DNA from: Kitasatospora phosalacinea
Lineage (GTDB): Bacteria > Actinomycetota > Actinomycetes > Streptomycetales > Streptomycetaceae
Assembly (NCBI RefSeq): GCF_000716545.1
Contig: NZ_JNWZ01000016.1
Coordinates: forward strand, 1-64,000
Direction: 5' to 3'
DNA: 64,000 nt
Positions 17,133-25,560 of this stretch are shown here, piece by piece. Numbering within the stretch: position 1 is the first letter of the stretch; each line of letters starts with the position of its first letter. The position numbers were made by a program, and so were the translations under genes. The notes beneath the pieces are model-generated. The model was not told the origin of the DNA and did not search any database. It saw nothing but the letters and a program-made list of their open reading frames with translations.

Positions 17133-19133
17133 ATGCCCGACCTGAACGACGCCACCCGCGGCCGCATCCTCTACGGCGGCGACTACAACCCCGAACAGTG
17201 GCCCGAGGAGACCTGGCCGGAGGACGTCCGCCTGATGCGGCAGGCCGGCGTCACCAGCGTCACCGTCGGCGTGTTCTCCTGGGCCAGGCTCGAACCCACC
17301 CCCGGCGCCTACGACTTCGGCTGGCTCGACCGCCTGCTCGACCTGCTGCACGGAGCCGGCATCGGCGTCGTCCTGGCCACCCCCACCGCCTCCCCGCCGC
17401 CGTGGCTCGGCCACCGCCACCCCGAGACGCTGCCCCGGGCCGAGAACGGCACCACCGTCTGGTACGGCTCCCGCAACCAGTTCTGCGCCTCCTCCCCGGA
17501 GTACCGCCGCCGTGCCGCCGCCGTCACCGAGCGGCTCGCCGCCCGCTACGGCGCCCACCCCGCGCTCACCATGTGGCACGTCAACAACGAGTACGGCACG
17601 CACTGCTGGTGCGACGAGACCGCCGCGCACTTCCGCCGCTGGCTGCAGGACCGGCACGGCACCCTGGAGGAACTCAACTCCGCCTGGGGCACCGCCTTCT
17701 GGAGCCAGCACTACGCCGAGTGGGACGAGATCCTGCCGCCCCGCCAGGCCCAGTACATCCGCAACCCCGCCCAGCTGCTCGACTTCGCCCGCTTCACCTC
17801 CGACGCCCTGCTGGAGTGCTACACCGCCGAACACGCCATCGTCGCCCGGCACAGCCCCGCCGTACCCGTCACCACCAACCACATGCCGTTCTGGCGCGGC
17901 CAGGACGGCTGGGCCTGGGCGGAGCGGCAGGACGTCGTCGCGCTCGACATCTACCCCGACCCCGACGCCGCCCTCGGCGCCCAGCACGGCGCGCTCGTCC
18001 AGGACCTGGCCCGCTCGATGGCCGGCGGCCCCTGGATGCTGATGGAACAGGCCACCGGCGCCGTCAACTGGCGCCCCGTCAACCGGCCCAAGCCCGCCGG
18101 ACTGATGCGGCTGTGGTCGCTGCAGGCCGTCGCCCGCGGCGCCGACGCGATCTGCTTCTTCCAGTGGCGCCAATCCCGGCAGGGCGCCGAGAAGTTCCAC
18201 TCCGCGATGCTCCCGCACTCCGGCACCGGCAACCGGGTCTTCCGCGAGGCCGCCGCCCTCGGCGCCGACCTCGACCGGCTCGGCCCGCACGTCTCCGGCA
18301 CCCCCGTCACCGCCGGGGCCGCCCTGCTGCACGACTGGGACGCCTGGTGGGCGAGCGAACAGCCCGGCCGGCCCTCCGAGTTGCTCGACTACCAGGAGAA
18401 CGTCACCGCCTGGCACCGCGCCCTGTGGGAGGCCAACCACACCACCGACCTGGCCCACCCCGCCGCCGACCTCACCCCCTACCGCCTGGTCGTCATCCCC
18501 TCGCTCTACCTGCTCACCGACGCCGCCCTCGACAACCTGGCCGGCTACGTCCGCTCCGGCGGCACCCTGGTGGCCGGCTACTTCACCGGCGTCGCCGACC
18601 ACCAGGACCGGATCCGCCCCGGCGGCGTGGACGCCCGGCTGCGCGAGGTGCTCGGCCTCGCCGCCGTCCACCAGTGGTGGCCGCTGAACGAGGGCGAGAC
18701 CGTCGGCTGCACCGGCGCCGACGGCCACGACTTCCAAGGATCGCTGTGGGCCGAGGAGTTGGAGACCGCCGGGGCCGAGACGGTGGCCCGCTACGCGGAC
18801 GGCGAACTCGCCGGACAGCCCGCCGTCACCCGCCACACCCACGGCCGGGGCACCGCCTGGTACCTCTCCACCCGCCCCGAACCCGAAGCCCTGCGCGCCC
18901 TGCTGGCCCGCGCCGCCCGCGAAGCCGGCCTGTGCCCCGCCGTCGAAGGCCTGCCCGCCGGAGTCGAGGCCGTCCGCCGCGGCGACCTGCTGTTCCTGCT
19001 CAACCACGGCCCCCAGCCGGCGAAGTGCGACCTGCCCGGCCGCTGGGACGAGCTGCTGACCGGGCTGCACCACACCGGAACCGTCGCCCTGGAGCGCCAC
19101 GGCGCCGCCGTCCTGCGTCCGGTCGCCCAGTGA
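17133..19133 (+). CDS. Beta-galactosidase, glycoside hydrolase family 42
   Basis: A 666-aa enzyme with the GH42 opening ILYGGDYNPEQWPEETW and the VFSWARLEP motif. The acid/base is Glu153 in HVNNEYG and the nucleophile Glu305 in WMLMEQATGAVNW. A GATase-like trimerisation domain follows from about residue 385 (ending LLFLLNHG). Cytoplasmic. It overlaps the GH95 gene by 4 bp, consistent with coupled removal of fucose and then galactose from an oligosaccharide side chain. Confidence 0.92.
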   Translation: MPDLNDATRGRILYGGDYNPEQWPEETWPEDVRLMRQAGVTSVTVGVFSWARLEPTPGAYDFGWLDRLLDLLHGAGIGVVLATPTASPPPWLGHRHPETLPRAENGTTVWYGSRNQFCASSPEYRRRAAAVTERLAARYGAHPALTMWHVNNEYGTHCWCDETAAHFRRWLQDRHGTLEELNSAWGTAFWSQHYAEWDEILPPRQAQYIRNPAQLLDFARFTSDALLECYTAEHAIVARHSPAVPVTTNHMPFWRGQDGWAWAERQDVVALDIYPDPDAALGAQHGALVQDLARSMAGGPWMLMEQATGAVNWRPVNRPKPAGLMRLWSLQAVARGADAICFFQWRQSRQGAEKFHSAMLPHSGTGNRVFREAAALGADLDRLGPHVSGTPVTAGAALLHDWDAWWASEQPGRPSELLDYQENVTAWHRALWEANHTTDLAHPAADLTPYRLVVIPSLYLLTDAALDNLAGYVRSGGTLVAGYFTGVADHQDRIRPGGVDARLREVLGLAAVHQWWPLNEGETVGCTGADGHDFQGSLWAEELETAGAETVARYADGELAGQPAVTRHTHGRGTAWYLSTRPEPEALRALLARAAREAGLCPAVEGLPAGVEAVRRGDLLFLLNHGPQPAKCDLPGRWDELLTGLHHTGTVALERHGAAVLRPVAQ

Positions 19134-21319
19134 ACCGCCCACGCCCGCGCGGGAGTTGGGAACCCGCCCCGGCCGCCCGCTGGGAGGACGCCTTCCTCAC
19201 CGGCAACGGCACCCACGGCGCGATGGTGCACGGCCGCACCCGCGACGAACTGGTGGTGGTCAACCACCACCTGCTGCTGCGCCCCAACGGCGGCGAGGAC
19301 GCCCTCGCCCCGGACCTGGCCGGGCAGTTGGAGGAACTGCGGGACGCCGTCCTGACCGGCCGCGCCCGGGAGGCCGTCGCCCGCCAGGTCACCACGCCGC
19401 TCCAGTGGGTCCGCCCCTTCCACCCCGCCCTCGCCCTCCGGCTGCGGCGGGAGCCGGAGGCCGCGACGGACTACCGGCGCGAAGTCGACCACCGCACCGG
19501 CACGGTCACCACCCGCTGGAGCGGCCGACGCGCCGAAACCTTCGCCTCGCGCGCCGACGACCTGATCGTCCACCGCGAAGTGGGCACCGGCACCGTCGAG
19601 TTGACCCACCACTGGCAACTCGACGGCGCCCCGGCCGACTTGGCCGCGCACACCACCGCGAGCGGCGAACCCGGCGGCGCCGTGCTGCGCACCGACGTCC
19701 GCCACCCCGGCGGCCCCGGCTCCGCCTTCGGCTACACCTGCTGGACGCACGTCCGGGCCACCGGCGGCACCCTGCGCGCCGAGGCGGGAGCCGTCCGGGC
19801 CGAGGGCTGCGCCGAAGTCCTGCTGCTCACCCGCGTCCACCCCTGGGAGGACCCGGAGCCGCCCGCCCTCCCGGACCGCCCGTACCCCGAACTGCTGGAA
19901 CGCCACCTCGCCCGGCACACCCCGGCCTACGACCGCGTCGACCTCGACCTCGGCGCGCCCGAGGAACACCGCGCCCTGCCCGGATCCGCCCTGCTCGCCG
20001 ACCCGGACACCCACCGACTCGCCCTGCTGGAGCGGCTGTTCGACGCCGGCCGGTACCACCTGCTCAGCTCCGCCGGCACCCTGCCGCCCCGGCTCACCGG
20101 CCTGTGGACCGGCTCCTGGGACACCGCCTGGAGCGGCGCGCTCACCTGCGACGCCAACCTCAACCTCCAGGTCTCCTCCGCCGCCGCGGCCGCCCTCCCC
20201 GAAGTCAGCCACGCCCACGCCACCTTCGTCGCAAGCCAGTTGGACCACTGGCGGAGCAACGCCCGCCGCCTGTTCGGCCTGCCCGGCATCGTCGCCCCCG
20301 CCCACACCGACGGCCGCTCCGGCCACGCCTACCACTACAGCGAGGACTACCCGCTGCACCTGTGGACGGCCGGCGCCCACTGGCTGCTGCAACCCCTGCT
20401 CGACCACGTCGAGACCACCGGCGACACCGCCACGGCCGAGACGCTGGTGCGCCCCGCCCTCGCCGAGGCCGCCGACTTCTACCGCGCCTTCCTCACCCGC
20501 ACCGGCCCCGACGGCCGACTGCTGTTCGTCCCCTCCTACTCGCCCGAGAACACCCCGCTCGGCGCCGACAGCCCGATCAGCGTCAACGCCGCCATGGACC
20601 TCGCCGCCGCCCGCCACACCCTCACCGCCACCGGCCACCACCGGCTCGCCGCGCGACTGCCCCCCTACCTGGTCAACCCCTCCGGCGCGCTGGCCGAATG
20701 GGCCTGGCCCGCCGCCGTCGACGACCAGGAGCACCGGCACCTGAGCCACCTGCACCCCGTCTGGCCGCTCGGCGAGATCAACCCGCTCGACACCCCCGAC
20801 CTGGCCGCCGCCGCCCACCGCGCCCTGCGCCTGCGCGGCAGCGAGAACCACTCCGCCCACGGCCACCTGCACCGCGCCCTGATCGCGGCCCGCCTCGGCG
20901 ACGCCGACCTGCTCGGCGAGGCGCTCGACGCCGTCCTGCGCGGACGCTTCTTCCACCCCTCGCTGATGAGCTCGCACTACCCGGGCCTGGACGTCTACAA
21001 CGCCGACGCCGCCCACACCCTCCCCGGCGTGCTGATCGAAGCCCTCCTGCACTCCACCCCCGAACGGATCGTCCTGCTCCCCGCCCCGCCCGCCCACCTG
21101 CCCCGCGGCACCGTCCGCGGTCTGCGCACCCGCTGCCGCACCACGCTCACCACCCTCGGCTGGGACACCGCCCGGGGCCGGGTCGACGCCGTCCTGACCG
21201 CCGACACCGACCGCAGCGTCACCGTCCACCTCGGCACCGACCCCGGCCGCCCCCCGCTCCACCTCGACCTGCGCGCCGGACGACCCACCCCCCTCCACCT
21301 CGACCACCACCGGAGCTGA
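19130..21319 (+). CDS. Alpha-L-fucosidase-like, glycoside hydrolase family 95
   Basis: A 729-aa protein whose GTG start overlaps the GH42 stop (GTGA). The N-terminal beta domain (EDAFLTGNGTHGAMVHG) is followed by an (alpha/alpha)6 barrel. Motifs: GLWTGSWDTAWSGALTCDAN with the Asn-x-Asn pair in DANLNLQ, the acid Glu in PSYSPENTP, and QEHRHLSHLHPVWPLGEI. GH95 enzymes release alpha-1,2-fucose or alpha-1,2-L-galactose, both found on xyloglucan side chains. No signal peptide, unlike many secreted GH95 enzymes. Start and family are secure; the exact sugar is inferred from context. Confidence 0.85.
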   Translation: MNRPRPRGSWEPAPAARWEDAFLTGNGTHGAMVHGRTRDELVVVNHHLLLRPNGGEDALAPDLAGQLEELRDAVLTGRAREAVARQVTTPLQWVRPFHPALALRLRREPEAATDYRREVDHRTGTVTTRWSGRRAETFASRADDLIVHREVGTGTVELTHHWQLDGAPADLAAHTTASGEPGGAVLRTDVRHPGGPGSAFGYTCWTHVRATGGTLRAEAGAVRAEGCAEVLLLTRVHPWEDPEPPALPDRPYPELLERHLARHTPAYDRVDLDLGAPEEHRALPGSALLADPDTHRLALLERLFDAGRYHLLSSAGTLPPRLTGLWTGSWDTAWSGALTCDANLNLQVSSAAAAALPEVSHAHATFVASQLDHWRSNARRLFGLPGIVAPAHTDGRSGHAYHYSEDYPLHLWTAGAHWLLQPLLDHVETTGDTATAETLVRPALAEAADFYRAFLTRTGPDGRLLFVPSYSPENTPLGADSPISVNAAMDLAAARHTLTATGHHRLAARLPPYLVNPSGALAEWAWPAAVDDQEHRHLSHLHPVWPLGEINPLDTPDLAAAAHRALRLRGSENHSAHGHLHRALIAARLGDADLLGEALDAVLRGRFFHPSLMSSHYPGLDVYNADAAHTLPGVLIEALLHSTPERIVLLPAPPAHLPRGTVRGLRTRCRTTLTTLGWDTARGRVDAVLTADTDRSVTVHLGTDPGRPPLHLDLRAGRPTPLHLDHHRS

Positions 21320-21325
21320 ACCACC

Positions 21326-22309
21326 GTGCCGCTCACCGACCTCGACCTCGACGAACTGCGCACCTACCGCCCCGACCTCACCGCCCCCGCCGGCTTCGAC
21401 GCCTTCTGGGCCGACACCCTCGCCACCGCCCGCGCCACCGGCGGCCCCGTCACCGCCGAACCGCGCACCGACACCCGGCTGACCGCCTTCGACGTGTACG
21501 ACGTCCGCTTCCCCGGCTGGAGGGGCGAACCCGTCGCCGCCTGGCTGATCCTGCCCCGCGGCACCACCGAACCGCTGCCCGTCATCGTCAAGTACATCGG
21601 CTACACCGGCGGCCGCGCCCTGCCCGGCGAACACCTGCTGCCGCCCGCCGCCGGCTACGCCCACCTGGTCGTCGACAGCCGCGGCCAGGGCCACGACACC
21701 CCCGACCGGGGCGAGGGCGACGGCACCCAGTGGGCCGAGGGCTTCATGACCCGAGGCATCGACTCCCCGGAGAACTACTACTACCGCCGTCTGATCACCG
21801 ACTGCGTCCGCGCCCTCGACGCCCTCCCGCAGCTGCCCGGCACCGACCCGGCCCGCGCGGTCGTCTCCGGCGCCAGCCAGGGCGGCGGCCTCGCCCTCGC
21901 CGTCGCCGCGCTCGCCCCCGACCAGGTCGCCGCCCTGCTCAGCGACGTCCCGTTCCTGTGCCACTTCCGGCGCGCCGTGCGGATATCCGGCGAGGGCCCC
22001 TACCCCGAGATCGCCAAGTACCTGCGCTGGCACAGCCGGGAGCGGGAGGAGCGAACCTTCGCCACCCTCGACCACTTCGACGGCGTCCACTTCGCTCCCC
22101 GGGCCACCGCCCCCGCCCTGTTCAGCGTCGGCCTGATGGACCCGATCTGCCCGCCCTCCACCGTCTTCGCCGCCTACCACCGCTACGGCGGCCAGGCCGC
22201 CATCGAGGTCTGGCCCTACGCCGACCACGGCGGCGGCTACGGGTCCACCGCCGTCAAGCAGCTCGACTGGCTCGCCGAACGGGGCCTCGCCCCGAAGGAC
22301 GCCGGCTGA
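21326..22309 (+). CDS. Acetyl esterase, carbohydrate esterase family 7 (AXE1-like)
   Basis: A 327-aa alpha/beta-hydrolase related to acetyl xylan esterase and cephalosporin-C deacetylase. The catalytic triad is visible: Ser184 in SGASQGGG, Asp272 in GLMDPICPPS, and His301 in YADHGGG. The RGQG segment typical of CE7 is in VVDSRGQGHD. Cytoplasmic. Last gene of the locus, 6 bp after GH95, followed by a strong hairpin. It likely deacetylates galactosyl residues of imported oligosaccharides. Confidence 0.9.
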   Translation: MPLTDLDLDELRTYRPDLTAPAGFDAFWADTLATARATGGPVTAEPRTDTRLTAFDVYDVRFPGWRGEPVAAWLILPRGTTEPLPVIVKYIGYTGGRALPGEHLLPPAAGYAHLVVDSRGQGHDTPDRGEGDGTQWAEGFMTRGIDSPENYYYRRLITDCVRALDALPQLPGTDPARAVVSGASQGGGLALAVAALAPDQVAALLSDVPFLCHFRRAVRISGEGPYPEIAKYLRWHSREREERTFATLDHFDGVHFAPRATAPALFSVGLMDPICPPSTVFAAYHRYGGQAAIEVWPYADHGGGYGSTAVKQLDWLAERGLAPKDAG

Positions 22310-22340
22310 CCCGTCGCCGACGGGGCCCGGGTCCGGGAGC

Positions 22341-22370
22341 GCCGCCTGCGGTCGGGGGACCGCAGGCGGC
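22341..22370. terminator. Bidirectional hairpin terminator
   Basis: Perfect 13-bp arms (22341-22353 and 22358-22370) with a GGGG loop, placed between the convergent esterase gene and the small secreted-protein gene. It would end both transcripts. Confidence 0.8.
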
Positions 22371-22378
22371 GGGGGTGC

Positions 22379-22603
22379 TCAGGCCGGGACGATCGACAGG
22401 CGGGCGGTGTTCGGGGCGACGTCACAGAAGTAGGTGACCGCCTGGCCGCGGGCCACGTAGCCCTGGCCGGCCGCCTCGCACGCGGCACCGCTCGGGTACA
22501 TGCCGACGTAGACGAACCCGGCGGCCTGGGCGGACGGGGCGATCAGCAGGGCGGCCGAAGCCAGCAGGGTGGTCAGACCGAGAGCCGAAATCGCTTTGCG
22601 CAT
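22379..22603 (-). CDS. Small secreted protein
   Basis: A 74-aa protein with a clear Sec signal peptide (MRKAISALGLTTLLASAALL, cleavage near AQA-AG), leaving about 47 mature residues with two cysteines (SGAACEAA and TYFCDV) that could form one disulfide. The pattern YPSGAACEAAGQGYVARGQAV is common in small secreted Streptomyces proteins of unknown role. Two palindromes resembling DasR sites lie upstream at 22699-22715 and 22931-22947, hinting at chitin/N-acetylglucosamine control. No function can be assigned. Confidence 0.72.
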   Translation of the reverse strand: MRKAISALGLTTLLASAALLIAPSAQAAGFVYVGMYPSGAACEAAGQGYVARGQAVTYFCDVAPNTARLSIVPA

Positions 22604-22698
22604 GGGTGGGTTGTTGCCTTCCTGTTCCGGGGGAGAGCGTTCCGGTCGTGATGATCCGGTGCCGGGCAGCAGCTTCCTTCAGCGGCGGGCGGTGCGGC

Positions 22699-22715
22699 AA
22701 TGGTCGAGACCAATT
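22699..22715 (-). promoter_or_regulatory. DasR-like (dre) palindrome
   Basis: AATGGTCGAGACCAATT; on the minus strand ATTGGTCTCGACCATT matches 13 of 16 positions of the known dre consensus ACTGGTCTAGACCACT. It lies about 95 bp upstream of the small secreted-protein ATG, a plausible promoter position. Confidence 0.5.
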
Positions 22716-22930
22716 CGGCCGGAAGTCGCCGGGACCGGCGCGGCCCCGGCGGCCCCGGGCCCCGGCGCGGAGCAGGAGCGCGGGGCGGCGGCCGGAGGGT
22801 GCGTCGGCGAAGGACCGGCTCCGGCGCGCGGTTCTCCGGGGCGCACCGGCGGCCCGCACCCCCGTTCCGGCCCGACCCGCCCCGGTCCGCCCGCCCCGGC
22901 GGGTGATCGCGCGGACCCCCCGGTTTCGGC

Positions 22931-22947
22931 CATTGGTACAGACCATG
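22931..22947. promoter_or_regulatory. Second, weaker DasR-like palindrome
   Basis: CATTGGTACAGACCATG keeps TTGG..GACCA symmetry and about 11 of 16 consensus positions. It lies about 330 bp upstream of the small secreted-protein gene and just beyond the MBL gene's stop, so its role is uncertain. Confidence 0.3.
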
Positions 22948-22983
22948 TGCCCGACGGGCCCGGTCGGGTACGGCCGTGCGGCC

Positions 22984-23670
22984 TCAGCGGAAGTCCGCCG
23001 CCGCCGCCCGCAGTCCGGCCGCCGCGTCCCCCACCAGCGGCGTGCCGTGCCCGAACACCGCGTTGGCGGCGCCCAGTCCGGCCAACCGGTGCAGCGAGGC
23101 GATGGCCCGTGCCCGGTCGGTGTTGAACACCCCCAGCATCGTCCGGCCCACGTTGGCCACCGCGTCACCCGTGAACAGCAGGTCCGGGCCCGGCAGGTAC
23201 AGCGCCAGCGAACCGTCCGTGTGCCCCGGCACCGCCACCACCCGGGCCCCGCCCGCGAACGGCAGCACGTCCCCGTCCTCCACCTCGACGTCCACCCGGC
23301 ACGGCGGCGCGGGCGGCAACTCCGGCACCGACGCCCGGATCGGCCGCTCGAACTCCTCCAGCACCGGCGGCGCCCCCGCCGCCTCGCCCCGGATCACCGG
23401 CGCCTCCGCCCGGTGCGCCACCACCGGCACACCCCCGTAACGCGCCGCCAGCCGGGCCGCGCCGCCGGTGTGGTCCTCGTGCCAGTGGGTCAGCACGATC
23501 CGCGCCAACTCCCCGCCCGGCACCGACTCCACCAGGGCGGCGACCCGGTCCTCGGCCCCCACCGGCCCGCTGTCCACCAACGTCGACTCCCGCCCGTCCG
23601 ACCACAGGTAGGCCGCCCCGACCGGGAGTGCCAGCATGCGCAGACCGGGCAGCACCTCAATGACATCCAT
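22984..23670 (-). CDS. MBL-fold metallohydrolase
   Basis: A 228-aa metallo-beta-lactamase-fold enzyme with a complete metal site: THWHEDHTGG (HxHxDH), VPGHTDGS, LLFTGDAV and FGHGTPL. The compact glyoxalase-II-like form suggests a thioester or ester hydrolase, substrate unknown. The ATG at 23670 opens the conserved MDVIEVLPGLRML segment. It is divergent from the CHAD gene. In contrast to the decayed MBL gene near 2.8 kb, all metal ligands are intact. Confidence 0.87.
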   Translation of the reverse strand: MDVIEVLPGLRMLALPVGAAYLWSDGRESTLVDSGPVGAEDRVAALVESVPGGELARIVLTHWHEDHTGGAARLAARYGGVPVVAHRAEAPVIRGEAAGAPPVLEEFERPIRASVPELPPAPPCRVDVEVEDGDVLPFAGGARVVAVPGHTDGSLALYLPGPDLLFTGDAVANVGRTMLGVFNTDRARAIASLHRLAGLGAANAVFGHGTPLVGDAAAGLRAAAADFR

Positions 23671-23800
23671 GCCGCCAGTCTGGGCGACCGCCCCGCCCGC
23701 CACCCCCTCGTTCAGCCGACGGCAGACCCCCCGGCGCGCCGCACCGGCCGCGCGGTCCGTGACCGTCCTACCCTTGGTGAGCACGGAAGGACGTGACGAC

Positions 23801-24658
23801 GTGGCCCACCGGACCGGCGGCAGCGCGGGAGACGCCATCACCGCGCGCCTGCGCACCCTGACCACCGAACTCGCCGCACTAGAACCGGACGTCCGCGCCG
23901 ACCGCCCCGACGCCGTCCACCGGATGCGCGTCGCGGTCCGCCGCCTGCGCAGCGCCCTGCGCACCCACCGGCGCCACCTGCGCGGCGACCACACCGCCAC
24001 CGAGAACGGACTGCGCCGGCTCGGCCGCGCCCTCGGCCCGGCCCGCGACACCGAAGTGCTCGGCGCCCGCCTGCTCGCCCACGCCCGCGAACTGCCGCCC
24101 GGCACCGACCGCGAACGCGTCCTCGCCGAACTCACCGCCTGGCACGCCCGCGAGACCCGCGACGCCCGCCAACGCGTCCTGGCCGCCCTCGACGACGAGC
24201 GCTTCCGCCGCCTGCTCGCCGCACTCGCCGCACTCGCCGCCGATCCGCCCCTCAACTCCCGCGCCGCCAAGCCCTACGGCCCCGAACTCACCCGCACCCT
24301 GCGCCGCGAACACCGCCGCACCGCCGAACGCCTCGCCCTCGCCCGCCACACCCCCGACGGCCCGGCCCTCGAACGGGCCCTGCACGACGCCCGCAAGGCC
24401 GCCAAACGCGCCCGCTACGCCGGCGAGACCGCCGGCCGCCCCGCCCGCGCCTTCACCCGCCGGATGAAAGCGCTCCAGGACGTCCTCGGCCGCCACCAGG
24501 ACGCCGTGGTCGCCCGCGACACCCTGCGCACCCTCTCCGACGGCGGCTTCGGCTACGGCGCCCTCTACGGCCGTCAGGCCGCGGAACTCGGCTTCGCCCG
24601 CGAGCTGCTGCCGCAGGTCTGGGAGCAGGTCGCCCGCCGGCCGAAGAAGCTCCGCTGA
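23801..24658 (+). CDS. CHAD domain protein
   Basis: A 285-aa basic, helical protein with conserved histidines: DAVHRMRVAVRRLRSALRTH near the N-terminus and ALHDARKAAKRARYAGE in the second repeat, then LGRHQDAVVAR. CHAD domains bind polyphosphate and decorate polyphosphate granules. There is no CYTH partner domain. GTG at 23801 is preferred because GGAAGG lies 10 nt upstream, while the -10-like TACCCT (23769-23774) sits too close to the alternative GTG at 23777. Confidence 0.85.
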   Translation: MAHRTGGSAGDAITARLRTLTTELAALEPDVRADRPDAVHRMRVAVRRLRSALRTHRRHLRGDHTATENGLRRLGRALGPARDTEVLGARLLAHARELPPGTDRERVLAELTAWHARETRDARQRVLAALDDERFRRLLAALAALAADPPLNSRAAKPYGPELTRTLRREHRRTAERLALARHTPDGPALERALHDARKAAKRARYAGETAGRPARAFTRRMKALQDVLGRHQDAVVARDTLRTLSDGGFGYGALYGRQAAELGFARELLPQVWEQVARRPKKLR

Positions 24659-24673
24659 GGGGGCCGCGCGTTC

Positions 24674-24689
24674 AGGGGCCCGGGCCCCT
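24674..24689. terminator. Short perfect palindrome between convergent genes
   Basis: AGGGGCCCGGGCCCCT, a 16-bp perfect palindrome overlapping the uracil-DNA glycosylase stop codon region and 15 bp after the CHAD stop. A plausible weak bidirectional terminator. Confidence 0.4.
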
Positions 24690-25452
24690 ACAGGCCCGCC
24701 GCCGCGGCCGCCGTGCCCAGCAGGTCGTCGACCATGGCCGGGGTGAGGCGACCGGTGTAGGTGTTGCGGGGGCTGACGTGGAAGCAGCCGAACAGGTGCA
24801 GCCCGGGGCCGCCGTCGGCGGCCGGCAGGACCGCGTGGGCGCCGTGGCCGAACACCGGCTTGGGGCGGGGCACCTGCCAGCCCGCGGCGGCCAGCACCGG
24901 CAGGACGGCCTGCCAGGCGAAGCCGCCGAGGGCGACCACGGCGCGGACGGTGGGGCGCAGCTCCTCGAACTCGCGGACGATCCAGGGTCGGCAGGTGTCG
25001 CGCTCGGCGTTGGTCGGCTTGTTCTCCGGCGGGGCGCACCGCACCGGGTCGGTGATCCGGACGCCGTGCAGCCGCAGGCCGTCGCCGTGCCAGGTGGACT
25101 CGGGCCGGTTGGCCAGGCCGAGCCGGTGCAGCGAGGCGTACAGCAGGTTGCCGGAGGGGTCGCCGGTGAAGATCCGGCCGGTGCGGTTGCCGCCGTGCGC
25201 GGCCGGGGCGAGACCGACCAGCACCAGCCGGGCGTCGTACGGCCCGAAGCCGGGGATGGGCCGCGCCCAGTACTCCTGGTCCCGGAACGCCCTGCGCTTG
25301 ACCAGCGCGGTCTCCTCCCGCCAGGCCACCAGCCGCGGGCAGGCCCGGCAGTGGACCACCAGTTCGTCCAGCTCGGCGAGGTCGCGGACGCGCGGGGCCA
25401 GGACGGCGGGGGAGGCGGCTTCGTCGGAGGAGCGGGGGGAGGGCGGTTCCAT
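24688..25452 (-). CDS. Uracil-DNA glycosylase, family 5 (UDGb)
   Basis: A 254-aa DNA-repair enzyme excising uracil and hypoxanthine. Motif 1 is GLAPAAHGGNRTGR and motif 2 is HVSPRNTYTGRLT, the family 5 signatures. Cysteines in HCRACP, DTCRPW and FGCFH match the [4Fe-4S] ligand pattern. Motif 1 lacks the Asp/Glu used by other UDG families, as expected for UDGb. Probably leaderless: TAGGAT ends 6 nt before the ATG. Convergent with the CHAD gene. Confidence 0.92.
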   Translation of the reverse strand: MEPPSPRSSDEAASPAVLAPRVRDLAELDELVVHCRACPRLVAWREETALVKRRAFRDQEYWARPIPGFGPYDARLVLVGLAPAAHGGNRTGRIFTGDPSGNLLYASLHRLGLANRPESTWHGDGLRLHGVRITDPVRCAPPENKPTNAERDTCRPWIVREFEELRPTVRAVVALGGFAWQAVLPVLAAAGWQVPRPKPVFGHGAHAVLPAADGGPGLHLFGCFHVSPRNTYTGRLTPAMVDDLLGTAAAAAGL

Positions 25453-25560
25453 GACCCGATCCTACGGTCGGCGACCGGCCCGGGACGGGAGGCGGCGGAG
25501 TAGCGTGGGAGTGCGGATCCGGGCGCGGTCCGGGCGCGGACGCGGGTCGAGGTGACGGCG

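Larger units (their letters stand above)
22604..22983. other. Intergenic region holding two DasR-like sites
   Basis: 380 bp without a convincing gene between the small secreted-protein start and the 3' end of the MBL gene. Apart from the two palindromes listed separately, it is G/C-rich sequence in which I see no further structure. Confidence 0.6.

Noticed and set aside
15074..21319. A single very long plus-strand reading frame of about 2081 codons through GH43, GH42 and GH95
   Set aside because: Only its last third (19130-21319) is the real GH95 gene. The rest is Arg/Pro/His-rich shadow translation of GH43 and GH42 in the wrong frame, typical of high-GC DNA.
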